From Bernardetia sp042180575 (lineage in GTDB: Bacteria; Bacteroidota; Bacteroidia; Cytophagales; Bernardetiaceae), in contig NZ_CP170094.1 of the NCBI RefSeq assembly GCF_042180575.1, forward strand, positions 2,604,001-2,668,000: DNA of 64,000 nt. The letters run 5' to 3'. The notes under the pieces are model-generated. The model did not search any database and was not told the origin of the DNA. It worked only from the letters and a program-made list of their open reading frames with translations. The position numbers were made by a program, and so were the translations under genes. Numbering within the stretch: the stretch's first letter is position 1; every line of letters starts with the position of its first letter. Below are positions 16,968 to 26,399 of the stretch, piece by piece.

Positions 16968-18175
16968 TATAGTACTGGACATGAGTTAAATTTTTGACAA
17001 AAAAAGGACAGAAAGAGTTAATTTAGAAGTGTGAAAACCAAAAAACTCTATTCCGTCCTGCTGAACAAATATACAAAGGAATTTTCAGATATTCCTATCC
17101 ATTATGTTCACGCTACTTTGTTGCTTATTAGCTGTATTCTGATAAAAGAAACTGTTAATCTAAACAAATTAAAAAATCAAGTAGGTATTTTTTTAAATTC
17201 TCCTACTGTTCAAATTGATTCTCATTATAAACGGCTTACTCGTTATTTTTTGGATGTCTATGTTCAAAAAACACTATGGAAGCTGATTCTAGTTTTTAGT
17301 ATAGGCTCTTTTTTGAATAGAAAAGACATAAAAAAAGAAATTTTCTATCTAGCTATGGATGGTAGTGTTTGGCAATTAGGGGAATATACCTATCATGTTT
17401 TGGTCTTAAGTGTTATTTATAGAAAAATGGCTATTCCTATTTTTTGGATCAATTTAGAACGAAAAGGTAGTTCTACTGTTGCTCATCGTAAAAGTTTATT
17501 AGCATCGGCTTTATTGTTATATCCTTTTTTAAAAAGATTTACAATTTTAGCTGATAGAGAGTATAAAGGTAGAGTTTGGTTTAGGTATTTAGAAGAACAA
17601 GGATATACTTACATTATTCGTCTTTGTAAGGGAGATTATCAATTAGAAGTTAAAAAATACCACAGCTTACTTAAAAAAGCTAAATCAGGCAAACTAGTAA
17701 GCCAAGAATTTGAAACTGACTTTGCAAAAAAACTAAAAATAGTGATTTCTTATAATGCTCAAGCAGCAAAAGAAAGTGAAAAGTTTGTCATTTTATTAAC
17801 CAACAAATATCGTTTAACAAAGGAGAAAATTAGTGCTATCTATTATCTCAGATGGAAAATAGAGTGTTTATTTAGACATTTGAAAACAAATGGATTTCAT
17901 TTAGAGGAGTTAGGAATGGTAAACCCAAGAAAAATTCGTGTTCTAATGGCATTAGTAATTGCATCTTTTTTACTCTGTATCTTAGAAGGAGTAAAAACAA
18001 AACAAAGAGTAAAAAAAGACAATGAATCCTTTTACGAGTCTGTTTTTAGAATCGGATATGGAAAAGTAGTATTTTATGCTACTTCTATAGACAAAATATT
18101 AAAAATAATAACCCAATTAGTGCAAAAATCTAAAACTCAAAATACAACCTAAATTAACACATGTCCAGTACTGTA
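16968..18175 (+). mobile_element. IS4-type insertion sequence, 1208 bp
   Basis: The element is bounded by imperfect inverted repeats: the left end reads TATAGTACTGGACATGAGTT and the right end, complemented, TACAGTACTGGACATGTGTT. It is flanked by 9-bp direct repeats ATTGAAATT (16959-16967 and 18176-18184). It carries one transposase gene and interrupts the C5 methyltransferase exactly between the codons for Ile and Arg of HPIEIRPLT. Confidence 0.95.
17031..18152 (+). CDS. IS4-family DDE transposase
   Basis: A 373-residue transposase that appears intact. The first catalytic Asp is in AMDGSVW (about residue 108), the second in LADREYKG (about 179), and the Glu is in the Y-(2)-R-(3)-E-(6)-K signature YYLRWKIECLFRHLK (about 270-285), the hallmark of IS4-type enzymes. 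Translation starts at GTG 17031, 63 bp inside the left inverted repeat. The element should be able to transpose, since the gene and both ends are complete. Confidence 0.88.
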   Translation: MKTKKLYSVLLNKYTKEFSDIPIHYVHATLLLISCILIKETVNLNKLKNQVGIFLNSPTVQIDSHYKRLTRYFLDVYVQKTLWKLILVFSIGSFLNRKDIKKEIFYLAMDGSVWQLGEYTYHVLVLSVIYRKMAIPIFWINLERKGSSTVAHRKSLLASALLLYPFLKRFTILADREYKGRVWFRYLEEQGYTYIIRLCKGDYQLEVKKYHSLLKKAKSGKLVSQEFETDFAKKLKIVISYNAQAAKESEKFVILLTNKYRLTKEKISAIYYLRWKIECLFRHLKTNGFHLEELGMVNPRKIRVLMALVIASFLLCILEGVKTKQRVKKDNESFYESVFRIGYGKVVFYATSIDKILKIITQLVQKSKTQNTT

Positions 18176-18382
18176 ATTGAAATTAGACCTTTGACAGTCA
18201 GAGAAAGTGCAAGAATACAAACATTTCCAGACGATTGGCAATTTCAAGGGGCAAAAGGACAACAATATAAACAAATAGGAAATGCTGTTCCTGTAAATTT
18301 AGCGTATGCTTTGGGTTTGAGTTTGGTTGATTTTCTGAATAAAATTGAATAAATATTAACTTTCCATTATCAATACAAGTCA

Positions 18383-18531
18383 GTTTATTACAAGGAAAAT
18401 GATTTGAATAGAATTGCTGTTTATTATACAAAAGACGTAATTTTGACAGGACAATTATTTTTGAGAATACAACATTTGCCTATTATTAAAGAAGAAAATA
18501 TTATTGTTGTGGCATAGACAAAGTTAGAAGT
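18383..18531 (+). repeat. Right copy: exonuclease 3'-end remnant
   Basis: This contains 44 codons plus a stop (18383-18517) homologous to the C-terminus of the exonuclease at 15085-15813, with Cys to Tyr, Met to Ile, Asn to His and Glu to Ala changes and no 5' part. Similarity continues into AAAGTTAGAAG after the stop. It is a gene fragment left by the insertion or recombination that brought in the methyltransferase gene. Confidence 0.9.
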
Positions 18532-18580
18532 CAGATTTATAAAAGTAAAACATATCAAAAAAAATAATCTTACCCAATTT

Positions 18581-19120
18581 ATGAACAAAGAAGAACTAAT
18601 AGACCAAATTTGTCAGCATCATTATTCTTTTATTGATTATATCAATTCTTTAAATGATGAAGAGTTTGAACAATCAGTTTTCGAAAAATGGACAGCAGGA
18701 CAACAAACAGAACACATTTTAATTTCTATAAAGCCAATTACGAAAGCCTTTTTATTACCAAACCTACTTCTCAAAATGGTTATTGGAAAATCAAACCGAG
18801 AAGGGTATTCATACAACGAAATTGTGGATAAATACCACATCAAATTAGAAGAAGGAGGAAAAGCACCTAGCAATTTTTTACCTAAAAAAGTCCTTTTAAA
18901 TCAGAAATCGGAACTTCTAAAATCATTGAAGAAAGTTGTTTTTACATTGAGTACTCAAATTAATGACTTTTCAGAAGAACAATTAGATACCTTGCTTTTA
19001 CCACATCCATTATTGGGCAAACTGACACTTCGTGAAATGATGTATTTTACCATTTATCATGTCCAACATCATCACAAAAAAACGATTGAGAATTTGAAGA
19101 AAGACACCGTTAAAAAATAA
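18581..19120 (+). CDS. DinB-like domain protein
   Basis: A 179-residue four-helix protein of the DinB/YfiT superfamily. Members bind a metal through three histidines and many act as thiol-dependent transferases. Candidate ligands are the His in GQQTEHILIS (about residue 46) and the two in the C-terminal YHVQHHHKK (about 163-167). No export signal is present, so it is cytosolic. It is followed by a Crp-like regulator on the same strand. The substrate is unknown. Confidence 0.72.
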   Translation: MNKEELIDQICQHHYSFIDYINSLNDEEFEQSVFEKWTAGQQTEHILISIKPITKAFLLPNLLLKMVIGKSNREGYSYNEIVDKYHIKLEEGGKAPSNFLPKKVLLNQKSELLKSLKKVVFTLSTQINDFSEEQLDTLLLPHPLLGKLTLREMMYFTIYHVQHHHKKTIENLKKDTVKK

Positions 19121-19235
19121 TTCCTTTATCAAAAAGGAGCTTTTCATAATCGGTAAAAATTATCCATCTGCCAAAGAATACTTTTTTTCTACTCTTAGAC
19201 ACATTCATAAATACCTATCTATTTTTTAATGCAAC

Positions 19236-19826
19236 ATGACCCAAGAAAACAAAAAATATTACGCATTATATTTGGAACAACTCAGTCATTCAACACCTGA
19301 AGAGAAAGACTTCATTAAAAATCACTTAACAATACAAAGATTAGATAAAGGAGAATTCTTCTTAGAAAGTGGTGAAATTCAAAAAGAAATGGGATTTATT
19401 TGTCAAGGACTCATACGCAGATATTTTATAAATGAACAAGGCGATGAAATAACAACAGGTTTTACCAAAGAAAATCAATACATTACTGACTATCCAGCTT
19501 TTATCAGACAGAAGCCTACCAAATATTTTTTACAATCTTTAGAACCTTGCATTATCATTAAATTACCTTATAGTACGATTCAAGAAAGTTATAAGAAATT
19601 TAAAAATAGTGAAATGCAAGGGCGATTTATTGCAGAAATGGTTTTGACCGTTTTGAGTGATAGAGTTGAGAGTTTTTTATTCAATACAGCAGAAGAAAGG
19701 TATCTAAAGTTTATATCTGAAAATCCTGAACTTATACAAAGAGTAAGTCTGACTCATCTATCTTCTTTTCTAGGTATTAAAAGGCAATCTTTGAGTAGAA
19801 TAAGAAATAAAATGAGCAAAAAATGA
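19236..19826 (+). CDS. Crp/Fnr-family transcriptional regulator
   Basis: A 196-residue regulator with a cyclic-nucleotide-binding-like barrel (residues about 25-120, including the RLDKGEFFLESGEIQKEMGFICQG stretch) and a C-terminal helix-turn-helix (about 165-190, VSLTHLSSFLGIKRQSLSRIR). The arginine typical of cAMP-binding pockets is not evident, so the effector is unknown, as for many Bacteroidota members. It ends 79 bp before the start of the M20 peptidase gene and could regulate it. The family assignment is firm. Confidence 0.86.
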   Translation: MTQENKKYYALYLEQLSHSTPEEKDFIKNHLTIQRLDKGEFFLESGEIQKEMGFICQGLIRRYFINEQGDEITTGFTKENQYITDYPAFIRQKPTKYFLQSLEPCIIIKLPYSTIQESYKKFKNSEMQGRFIAEMVLTVLSDRVESFLFNTAEERYLKFISENPELIQRVSLTHLSSFLGIKRQSLSRIRNKMSKK

Positions 19827-19904
19827 TTTTGTCACAAATGTGTCAGGTAGATAGTGTTGTTATGCTGCATCTTTGTAAGAAATAACCAACTAAATATCTT
19901 AACA

Positions 19905-21206
19905 ATGATTTCAAATAATAAACTTATTACAATAGCATTATCAGTACAATTTATCTTTCTTTCGTTTTCCTTATTCGGACAAAACTCAAAGACTGACCAC
20001 ACAATTCATCAAACTGTACAACAACACACTGATAAAATTTTTGATAGTCTAATCAAAGTACGCAGAGATTTGCATATCTATCCTGAATTAGCTGAACAAG
20101 AAAAAAGAACTTCCCAAAAAATAGCACATTACTTAAAATCACTTGGGTTGGAAGTTCATACAAATATTGGTGGATATGGAGTGGTTGGAATTCTCAAAAC
20201 AAATAAAAAAGGAAAACGAATTGCTTGGAGAGCTGATATTGATGCTCTTGCATCAGACCTTCCAGATGTAGTAGAATTTTCATCAAAAAATGAAGGGGTA
20301 AGACATATTTGTGGACACGATATACACACCACAATAGGTCTTGGAATTGCTAATGTATTGACAAATTTGAAAGACAGTCTTACAGGTACTATTTATTTTG
20401 TATTTCAACCCTCAGAAGAAAATTGGAAAGGCGCAAAGGCAATGATTGATGATGGTTTATTTGATATTATCAATCCAGATGAAATATATGCCTTACATAT
20501 TTCACCTATGCCTCAAGGAGTTATTGCTGCCAAAAGTAGAAATTTATTTGCAGATTATAAAGATTTAAAAGTTGTTCTTAAAAAGACAGAAGACAAAGAT
20601 GAAATGATTAACTACACAAAAGAACTACTATCCAGTTTTCAAAATGTTGCACCTGATAGTAAATTTTGGGATGTTAGAAATTTAATGGATGCTGAGATAG
20701 GTTTAGCAAATCCAAAAACTATCTTTAAAGACTATGTTACAGTAAATTCAAATTTTCGTATGGAAGAAAAAGAGAATGAAATTGTGATAAAAGCTTATTT
20801 AAGTGCTAGTAATGAATACAAATTAGATTCAGTTTTATCAAGTCTAAAGCAAAAATTCTTACTGTCTAAGTACTCAAAAAATTTAGTTGATATTGTTTAT
20901 TCTTATGAAATAGCTCTTGTTCTGAATGACGAGAAATTAACATCTTTAGTTACCAATAGTATTAGTGATATTTATGGAAAGCAAAGTGCAATCTCATTGC
21001 AAGGGGTAATACCAGATGGACGTAGTGATGATTTTGCCTATTATCAAGAATATGCTCCTAGTGTTTATTTTTTAATAGGTGCTTCAGATTATAAAAATGG
21101 AGTAATTTCTATGCCTCACTCACCCAACTTTGCAGCAGACGAAAACAGTATAAAAACTGGAGTAAACTATTTTTCATCCATGATTATAGAAAGATTGAAA
21201 CCATAA
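19905..21206 (+). CDS. Exported M20-family amidohydrolase
   Basis: A 433-residue metallohydrolase of the M20D (IAA-amino-acid or hippurate hydrolase) group, expected to cleave N-acyl amino acids. A signal peptide (1-25, ending SLFGQ) directs it to the periplasm. Zinc-site elements are CGHDIHTT (about 133-140), the Glu pair in QPSEENWKGAKAM (about 168-180), HIS (about 198) and the C-terminal MPHSPNF (about 403-409). The frame extends upstream to 19854, but the ATG at 19905 directly precedes the signal sequence. It follows the Crp-like regulator. Confidence 0.82.
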   Translation: MISNNKLITIALSVQFIFLSFSLFGQNSKTDHTIHQTVQQHTDKIFDSLIKVRRDLHIYPELAEQEKRTSQKIAHYLKSLGLEVHTNIGGYGVVGILKTNKKGKRIAWRADIDALASDLPDVVEFSSKNEGVRHICGHDIHTTIGLGIANVLTNLKDSLTGTIYFVFQPSEENWKGAKAMIDDGLFDIINPDEIYALHISPMPQGVIAAKSRNLFADYKDLKVVLKKTEDKDEMINYTKELLSSFQNVAPDSKFWDVRNLMDAEIGLANPKTIFKDYVTVNSNFRMEEKENEIVIKAYLSASNEYKLDSVLSSLKQKFLLSKYSKNLVDIVYSYEIALVLNDEKLTSLVTNSISDIYGKQSAISLQGVIPDGRSDDFAYYQEYAPSVYFLIGASDYKNGVISMPHSPNFAADENSIKTGVNYFSSMIIERLKP

Positions 21207-21230
21207 AAAAATTTCCCCTAAAACTACTGA

Positions 21231-21288
21231 TAGCTCATTGTAATTACACAAATAAACAACAAAGTTTTATGTTAATTGCAATGAGCTA
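21231..21288. terminator. Long inverted repeat after the M20 gene
   Basis: TAGCTCATTG(T)AATTA pairs with TTAATTGCAATGAGCTA around a loop of about 25 nt. It lies 24 bp after the M20 stop codon and about 180 bp before the restriction-modification gene. It is a terminator or the remains of an inverted-repeat element. Confidence 0.5.
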
Positions 21289-21464
21289 TAACTGCATTAT
21301 ATTTTAGAGTTTTTGATGTAGAGAAATAACTTCATCATCTAAAATATACTTTTTATCAGTACAAGTAAATCCTTTACAAAAAAATTGAGCTAAATAAGAA
21401 AGAGCAATTCAATTTTTAATGTATATTGTTGTAACTTTCGTAAAACGAATTTTGTAAAGAAAAT

Positions 21465-24400
21465 ATGACACTAAAAGACTACATAGAAGTAATAAGCAAA
21501 CGATTTGAATCTGGAATTTCAAGAGAACATTCGTACAGAGGAGATTTAGAAACGCTGATTAGAAATTTAACGGAAGGAATTGAAATCACAAACGAACCTG
21601 CAAACGTAACCGATTGTGGGAATCCTGATTATGTCATCACAAAAGGAAAAATTCCGATTGGTTACATCGAAGCAAAAGATATTGGTAAAGATTTGAATAG
21701 CAAATCATTCAAAGAACAATTTGATAGATATAAAAAAGCATTAGATAATTTAATAATAACAGATTATATTTGGTTTCAATTTTTCCAAAATGGAGAACTG
21801 ATTCATGAAATAAAAATTGGAGAAATTGATGGGAATAATATTAAGCCCATTCCAGAAAATTATGCAAAATTTGAGAATCTGATAAAAGATTTTTGTTCTT
21901 ATATTGGTCAAACTATCAAATCATCAAAGAAATTGGCTGAAATGATGGCTGGAAAAGCTCGTCTGTTGCAAGATATTTTGGAAAAAGCAGTTACTTCTGA
22001 TGAAAAAACAAAAGAAAATACTTCGATAAAGGCACAATACGACACCTTCAAAAAAATATTAATTCATGACTTAGAACCCAAAGACTTTGCTGATATTTAT
22101 GCTCAAACATTGGCGTATGGAATGTTTGCAGCACGTTTGCACGACGAAACTTTAGATGATTTTAGCCGACAAAAAGCAGCCGAATTAATCCCAAAATCAA
22201 ATCCATTTCTAAGAAAACTCTTCGGTTATGTTGCAGGAGCTGATATTGATGAGCGAATCATAACTGTTGTCGACAATCTAGCCGAAGTTTTTAGAGCGAC
22301 TAATATCGAACAACTCCTAAAGAATTTTGGCAAAAGCACACAAACCAACGACCCCATTATTCATTTTTATGAAACTTTTTTGGCTGAATATGACCCAAAA
22401 CTGCGTAAGGCAAGAGGCGTTTGGTACACACCAGAACCAGTCGTAAATTTTATTGTTCGTTCGGTAGATGATATTTTGAAAACAGAATTTGGTTTGCCTT
22501 ATGGTCTTGCTGATACTAGCAAAACCAAAATAAAAGTAAAAACTGATATTGCTGACAAAAACTTCAAAAGTGGTTACAAAGAAGTAGAACGAGAAGTTCA
22601 TAAAGTGCAAATACTTGACCCAGCCACAGGAACAGGAACTTTTTTGGCAGAAGTAGTCAAATATATCTATAATAAGAATTTCCAATCTATGCAAGGTGCG
22701 TGGAGTGGATATGTGGAAGAACACTTGATACCAAGACTAAACGGTTTTGAGTTGTTGATGGCTTCATACTCAATGGCACATCTAAAATTAGATATGTTAT
22801 TGACCGAAACAGGCTATAAATCTAAGAAAAATGAAAGACTACATATTTACCTGACCAACTCTTTAGAAGAACACCACGAAGATACAGGTACTTTATTTTC
22901 AAGTTGGCTGAGTGATGAAGCTAATGAGGCAAATCATATAAAAAGGGATGTACCTGTTATGTGTGTAATTGGAAATCCTCCGTATTCAGTAAGTAGCACG
23001 AATAAAGGAGAGTGGATTGAAAAAATTACGGCAGATTATAAAAAGAATTTGAATGAAAGAAACATACAACCTCTGTCAGATGATTATATAAAATTCATTC
23101 GTTATGGTCAGCATTACATTCAAAAAAATGGAGAAGGTATTTTAGCCTATATTTCAAACAATAGCTTTATTGATGGCATCATTCACAGACAAATGCGAAA
23201 TAATCTTTTAGAAACTTTTGATAAAGTCTATATTTTAGATTTACATGGAAATGCAAGGAAAAAAGAAGTTTCTCCAGACGGTTCGCCAGACCAAAATGTA
23301 TTTGATATTATGCAAGGCGTTTCGATTAATATTTTTGTAAAAACAGGAAAGAAAAAAGCCAAACAATTAGGGAAAGTGTATCATCAAGACCTTTTTGGAA
23401 AAAGAGAGGTAAAATATAATTATCTAACCGAAAACAGTCTTTCAAAAATAAAATGGCAAACTTTGAAGAGTAAAAAGCCGTATTACTTTTTTGTAAATAA
23501 AGATTTTGGATTGCTAGATACGTTTGAAACTGGTTTAGATTTAAGAGAATTATTTCCTAAAAATTCTATTGGAATTGCAACAGGAAAAGATGCTGAACTT
23601 GTAGATTTTACTGAAGGTAATTTGTCAGATAAATATAATATAGAGCCAACACCATTTTATTACAGACCTTTTGATATTCGTTTTACAGTATTTGACAATA
23701 AACTATTACAAAGAGCGAGGTTTGATTTAATGTCAAATTATTTGGAGGAAAATATTGGTTTAAATATAGTTAGGCAATCAAAACAGCAGGGAATAGAAAG
23801 TTTAGTTTCTAAAAATATTGCATGTAAACATTTAATTACTGGAGAAACTTATAATTTCCCTTTATATCTCTATCCTACAAATACAGAAAACAACCTTTTT
23901 ACATCAAAATCAGAACAAAAAAAGCAGGATTTGATGAGTAAAATAAAATCAACTAGATTTGATTACAAACAAGTTGAAGAATTTTTTAATAAAACTGTTC
24001 TTCCCTACTTTGAAAAAATAGACAATCCTAATGAACATGCAATAAAGCTTTTTGAAGAACACAAAAGCACCTATGAAGAATTAGCTTCTAATTTAGAATA
24101 TCTAAAAGAACAATTAAAAGAATTAGAAAATCCCAAAACAGAAACAGTACAAACCGAAACGCAAAGAAAACCCAATCTAAATCAAAAAATAGTAAAAGAA
24201 ATAGCTAAAAAACTAGGTTTAGAGTTTACGCTGGAGAAAAGTAAAGATGCACAGTCGTGCGTCTCAACATTTGCGCCTATTGATATTTTAGATTATATCT
24301 ATGCTGTTCTGCATTCACCTAATTATAGAGAGAAATACAAGGAGTTTTTGAAGATAGATTTTCCTAGAGTTCCGTATCCAAAAAACACAAAGACGTTTTG

Positions 24401-24779
24401 GGAATTGGTAAAATTGGGTGGTCAGCTTCGTCAAATTCATTTATTAGAAAGTAATACTGTAGAAAATTATATTACTAGCTATTCAGGAGTTGGCGATGAT
24501 ATAATCACTACCAAAATAGCCAAAAAAGATTGGAAACTAATTGATAAAAAACAGCAGTTGGGCAGAATTTATATCAATGAAACTCAATATTTTGATAACG
24601 TTCCTTTATTCGCTTGGGAATTTTATATTGGTGGTTATCAGCCAGCTCAAAAATGGCTAAAAGACCGAAAAAATAGAAAATTGAGCTATGAAGATATTCT
24701 ACATTATCAAAAAATCATTGTTGCGTTATCTGAAACCGATAGAATTATGAAGGAAATTGATGAGGTGGAGATTGAATAA
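21465..24779 (+). CDS. Single-chain type IIG/ISP-like restriction-modification enzyme
   Basis: A 1104-residue bifunctional enzyme. The N-terminus carries a PD-(D/E)xK nuclease core, Asp in CGNPDYVI (D55) and EAK in YIEAKDIG (69-71). The middle is an N6-adenine methyltransferase with motif I DPATGTGTFL (about 385-394) and motif IV NPPYS (about 504-508). The C-terminal third resembles the type ISP specificity domain (YYRPFDIRFTVFDNKLLQRAR, then GETYNFPLYLYP). There is no helicase domain, so it is closer to type IIG than to full ISP enzymes. It should cut and methylate DNA without a partner. Promoter and flanks suggest an independently acquired gene. Confidence 0.88.
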   Translation: MTLKDYIEVISKRFESGISREHSYRGDLETLIRNLTEGIEITNEPANVTDCGNPDYVITKGKIPIGYIEAKDIGKDLNSKSFKEQFDRYKKALDNLIITDYIWFQFFQNGELIHEIKIGEIDGNNIKPIPENYAKFENLIKDFCSYIGQTIKSSKKLAEMMAGKARLLQDILEKAVTSDEKTKENTSIKAQYDTFKKILIHDLEPKDFADIYAQTLAYGMFAARLHDETLDDFSRQKAAELIPKSNPFLRKLFGYVAGADIDERIITVVDNLAEVFRATNIEQLLKNFGKSTQTNDPIIHFYETFLAEYDPKLRKARGVWYTPEPVVNFIVRSVDDILKTEFGLPYGLADTSKTKIKVKTDIADKNFKSGYKEVEREVHKVQILDPATGTGTFLAEVVKYIYNKNFQSMQGAWSGYVEEHLIPRLNGFELLMASYSMAHLKLDMLLTETGYKSKKNERLHIYLTNSLEEHHEDTGTLFSSWLSDEANEANHIKRDVPVMCVIGNPPYSVSSTNKGEWIEKITADYKKNLNERNIQPLSDDYIKFIRYGQHYIQKNGEGILAYISNNSFIDGIIHRQMRNNLLETFDKVYILDLHGNARKKEVSPDGSPDQNVFDIMQGVSINIFVKTGKKKAKQLGKVYHQDLFGKREVKYNYLTENSLSKIKWQTLKSKKPYYFFVNKDFGLLDTFETGLDLRELFPKNSIGIATGKDAELVDFTEGNLSDKYNIEPTPFYYRPFDIRFTVFDNKLLQRARFDLMSNYLEENIGLNIVRQSKQQGIESLVSKNIACKHLITGETYNFPLYLYPTNTENNLFTSKSEQKKQDLMSKIKSTRFDYKQVEEFFNKTVLPYFEKIDNPNEHAIKLFEEHKSTYEELASNLEYLKEQLKELENPKTETVQTETQRKPNLNQKIVKEIAKKLGLEFTLEKSKDAQSCVSTFAPIDILDYIYAVLHSPNYREKYKEFLKIDFPRVPYPKNTKTFWELVKLGGQLRQIHLLESNTVENYITSYSGVGDDIITTKIAKKDWKLIDKKQQLGRIYINETQYFDNVPLFAWEFYIGGYQPAQKWLKDRKNRKLSYEDILHYQKIIVALSETDRIMKEIDEVEIE

Positions 24780-24823
24780 TACTACTTTAATTTGTAATTG
24801 AGCATTAAACAAAAATCAAAAAA

Positions 24824-25477
24824 ATGGAAAATAAATTTAAAATAGGCGATTTTGTAAAAGTAAAAAATGGAATTAAAGACCCTGATTATGACTTCATTTT
24901 TACAGAAAACTGTCAAGGAGAAATAACTGAAATTGACGGAACTCTATTGACTATCGAATTTGATAATAAAACAGTAGCAGATTTTCCTCTTGATTATTTA
25001 ATTCAAATAATTAAAGATGGTGCTGAGGGTAATGAAATTTGTTTAGAAGCATCTGATGTAGAACTAACTTCTGAAAGAGATTGGACAGACGAAGAAGAAC
25101 AAATAGCTACCTCTAGATTGTATTGGATTTGGATGTTTGATAAAGATATAGCTAATTTTTTAGACTATTTCGCTCAAGTTGATGTAGATAATGAGTATGA
25201 AATTTATGAAATGTGGATTCAATATTTGAATGAAAAATTACAACTTCCACTTGAAACAGAAGTGGTTGAATCAGGAGCAGGTTTGAGATATGGAGAAAAA
25301 GTAAAATTATTAGGTATAGATGATGATTACGATGAAAAGTATGGTATTTTAGGAATTGGAAAAGCAGAAGAAAGTGGCACAGTAACCTATCCTATTTGCA
25401 ATTTGGAAGTAATTGACAAAAAAAGTAAAAACTATCAACCATTGAAAGATTATTGTATATGGTTTGCTAATAGATAA
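24824..25477 (+). CDS. Acidic protein of unknown function
   Basis: A 217-residue acidic protein that I do not recognise. The N-terminal 65 residues (FKIGDFVKVKNG, then GEITEIDGTLLTIEFDN) look like a small SH3-like beta-barrel. The middle is helical, rich in Asp/Glu/Trp, and the C-terminal 60 residues again look like a KOW/SH3-type barrel (LRYGEKVKLLGIDDDYDEKYGILG). It starts 44 bp after the restriction-modification gene on the same strand, so it may be co-transcribed. A link to restriction is only suggested by position. Confidence 0.6.
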   Translation: MENKFKIGDFVKVKNGIKDPDYDFIFTENCQGEITEIDGTLLTIEFDNKTVADFPLDYLIQIIKDGAEGNEICLEASDVELTSERDWTDEEEQIATSRLYWIWMFDKDIANFLDYFAQVDVDNEYEIYEMWIQYLNEKLQLPLETEVVESGAGLRYGEKVKLLGIDDDYDEKYGILGIGKAEESGTVTYPICNLEVIDKKSKNYQPLKDYCIWFANR

Positions 25478-25481
25478 ACTC

Positions 25482-26315
25482 CTAAAAAAACAACTCCTTA
25501 ATCAAAATATAACCTCCCATAATCAGTACAAACCATCCAAAAAGAGGCTTGAGTTTTTTTCCGTCGATGCGTTTTGAAAGTGCCATTCCTATAAAAATTC
25601 CTGCAATAGACATGGTAGAAAGAATCAAAAGGAGTTTCCAATCAGTTTGCATTTGATTTTGAGAAACCAAAAAACCAAAGAAAGAATTGAGTGTAATAAT
25701 AGTAAGCGAAGTACCAATAGCTTCTTTCATTTCCAAACCAAGCAGAAAAACCAAAGCAGGAATAATAATAAATCCACCTCCTGCACCCACTAAACCAGTA
25801 ATAAGACCAACTACTAAACCTTGAAAAATAACCATTGGATAATTGAACGTCTTTGGTTCTGAGTCTATTTTTTGTGTAGGAGTAGTTTCTAAGCTGTTGT
25901 TGGTAACAGATTTAGAACCCGATTTTATCATTTTATAAGAAGCCAATATCATCAAAACGGCAAATAAAGCCATTAAGAAAATACCTTTTGTAAGAACAAA
26001 ACTTCCAACATCAAAAATCTCATTAGGAATAGCAGGAACTAAATAATTCCTTGTCAGAAACACTGAAAAAATAGAGGGAATCCCAAAAACCAAAGCCGTT
26101 TTCATTCTGACTAAACCTTGCTTAAAGTAACTAAATGCACCCACACTACTCGTCAGTCCGACCACAAAAAGGGAGTAAGCTGTCGCCACAACAGGTTCAA
26201 TACTAAACAAATATACCAAAACTGGAACAGTCAGAATACTTCCTCCTCCTCCAATAAGACCGAGCGAAACACCAATAAAAATAGCCGAAAAATAACCTAT
26301 AAATTCTATCATCAT
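25482..26315 (-). CDS. TauE/SafE-family (TSUP) permease
   Basis: A 277-residue integral membrane protein with about eight hydrophobic helices. Two homologous halves each begin with the family's Gly-rich motif: GLIGGGGSILTVPVLVYL (about residues 20-37) and GLVGAGGGFIIIPALVFLLG (about 178-197). TSUP proteins move sulfite, sulfonates or other organic anions across the inner membrane; the substrate here is unknown. The ATG at 26315 (or 26312) is the start. It lies downstream of the epimerase gene on the same strand. Confidence 0.87.
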   Translation of the reverse strand: MMIEFIGYFSAIFIGVSLGLIGGGGSILTVPVLVYLFSIEPVVATAYSLFVVGLTSSVGAFSYFKQGLVRMKTALVFGIPSIFSVFLTRNYLVPAIPNEIFDVGSFVLTKGIFLMALFAVLMILASYKMIKSGSKSVTNNSLETTPTQKIDSEPKTFNYPMVIFQGLVVGLITGLVGAGGGFIIIPALVFLLGLEMKEAIGTSLTIITLNSFFGFLVSQNQMQTDWKLLLILSTMSIAGIFIGMALSKRIDGKKLKPLFGWFVLIMGGYILIKELFF

Positions 26316-26399
26316 CGTAAAAATAAAGTTTTTTTTCTTACAAAAATGAGGTTTTTAAAATGGTTTATCAGCTACTTTTGTTACAGAATAAAAAAAAAT

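Larger units (their letters stand above)
15915..18352 (+). pseudogene. C5-cytosine DNA methyltransferase, interrupted by IS
   Basis: Removing the insertion (16968-18175) and one 9-bp repeat restores one frame of 406 residues. The N-terminal part has a MerR-like helix-turn-helix (about 1-50), motif I FAGAGG (77-82), motif IV GGFPCQAFS with catalytic C143, motif VI ENV (E181) and motif VIII QKRERLILVG (224-233). The part beyond the insertion holds motif IX (RPLTVRESARIQTFPDDW) and motif X (QIGNAVPVNLA). The 5' fragment therefore lacks IX and X and is probably inactive. A start codon inside the IS end (18161) could express the 3' piece; split C5 methyltransferases exist, so activity by complementation is possible but unproven. 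No cognate endonuclease is adjacent. Confidence 0.9.

Noticed and set aside
17031..18152. Transposase as the source of the long duplication around the methyltransferase
   Set aside because: The IS has its own 9-bp target repeats inside the methyltransferase; the 135-bp duplication lies outside and needs a separate event.
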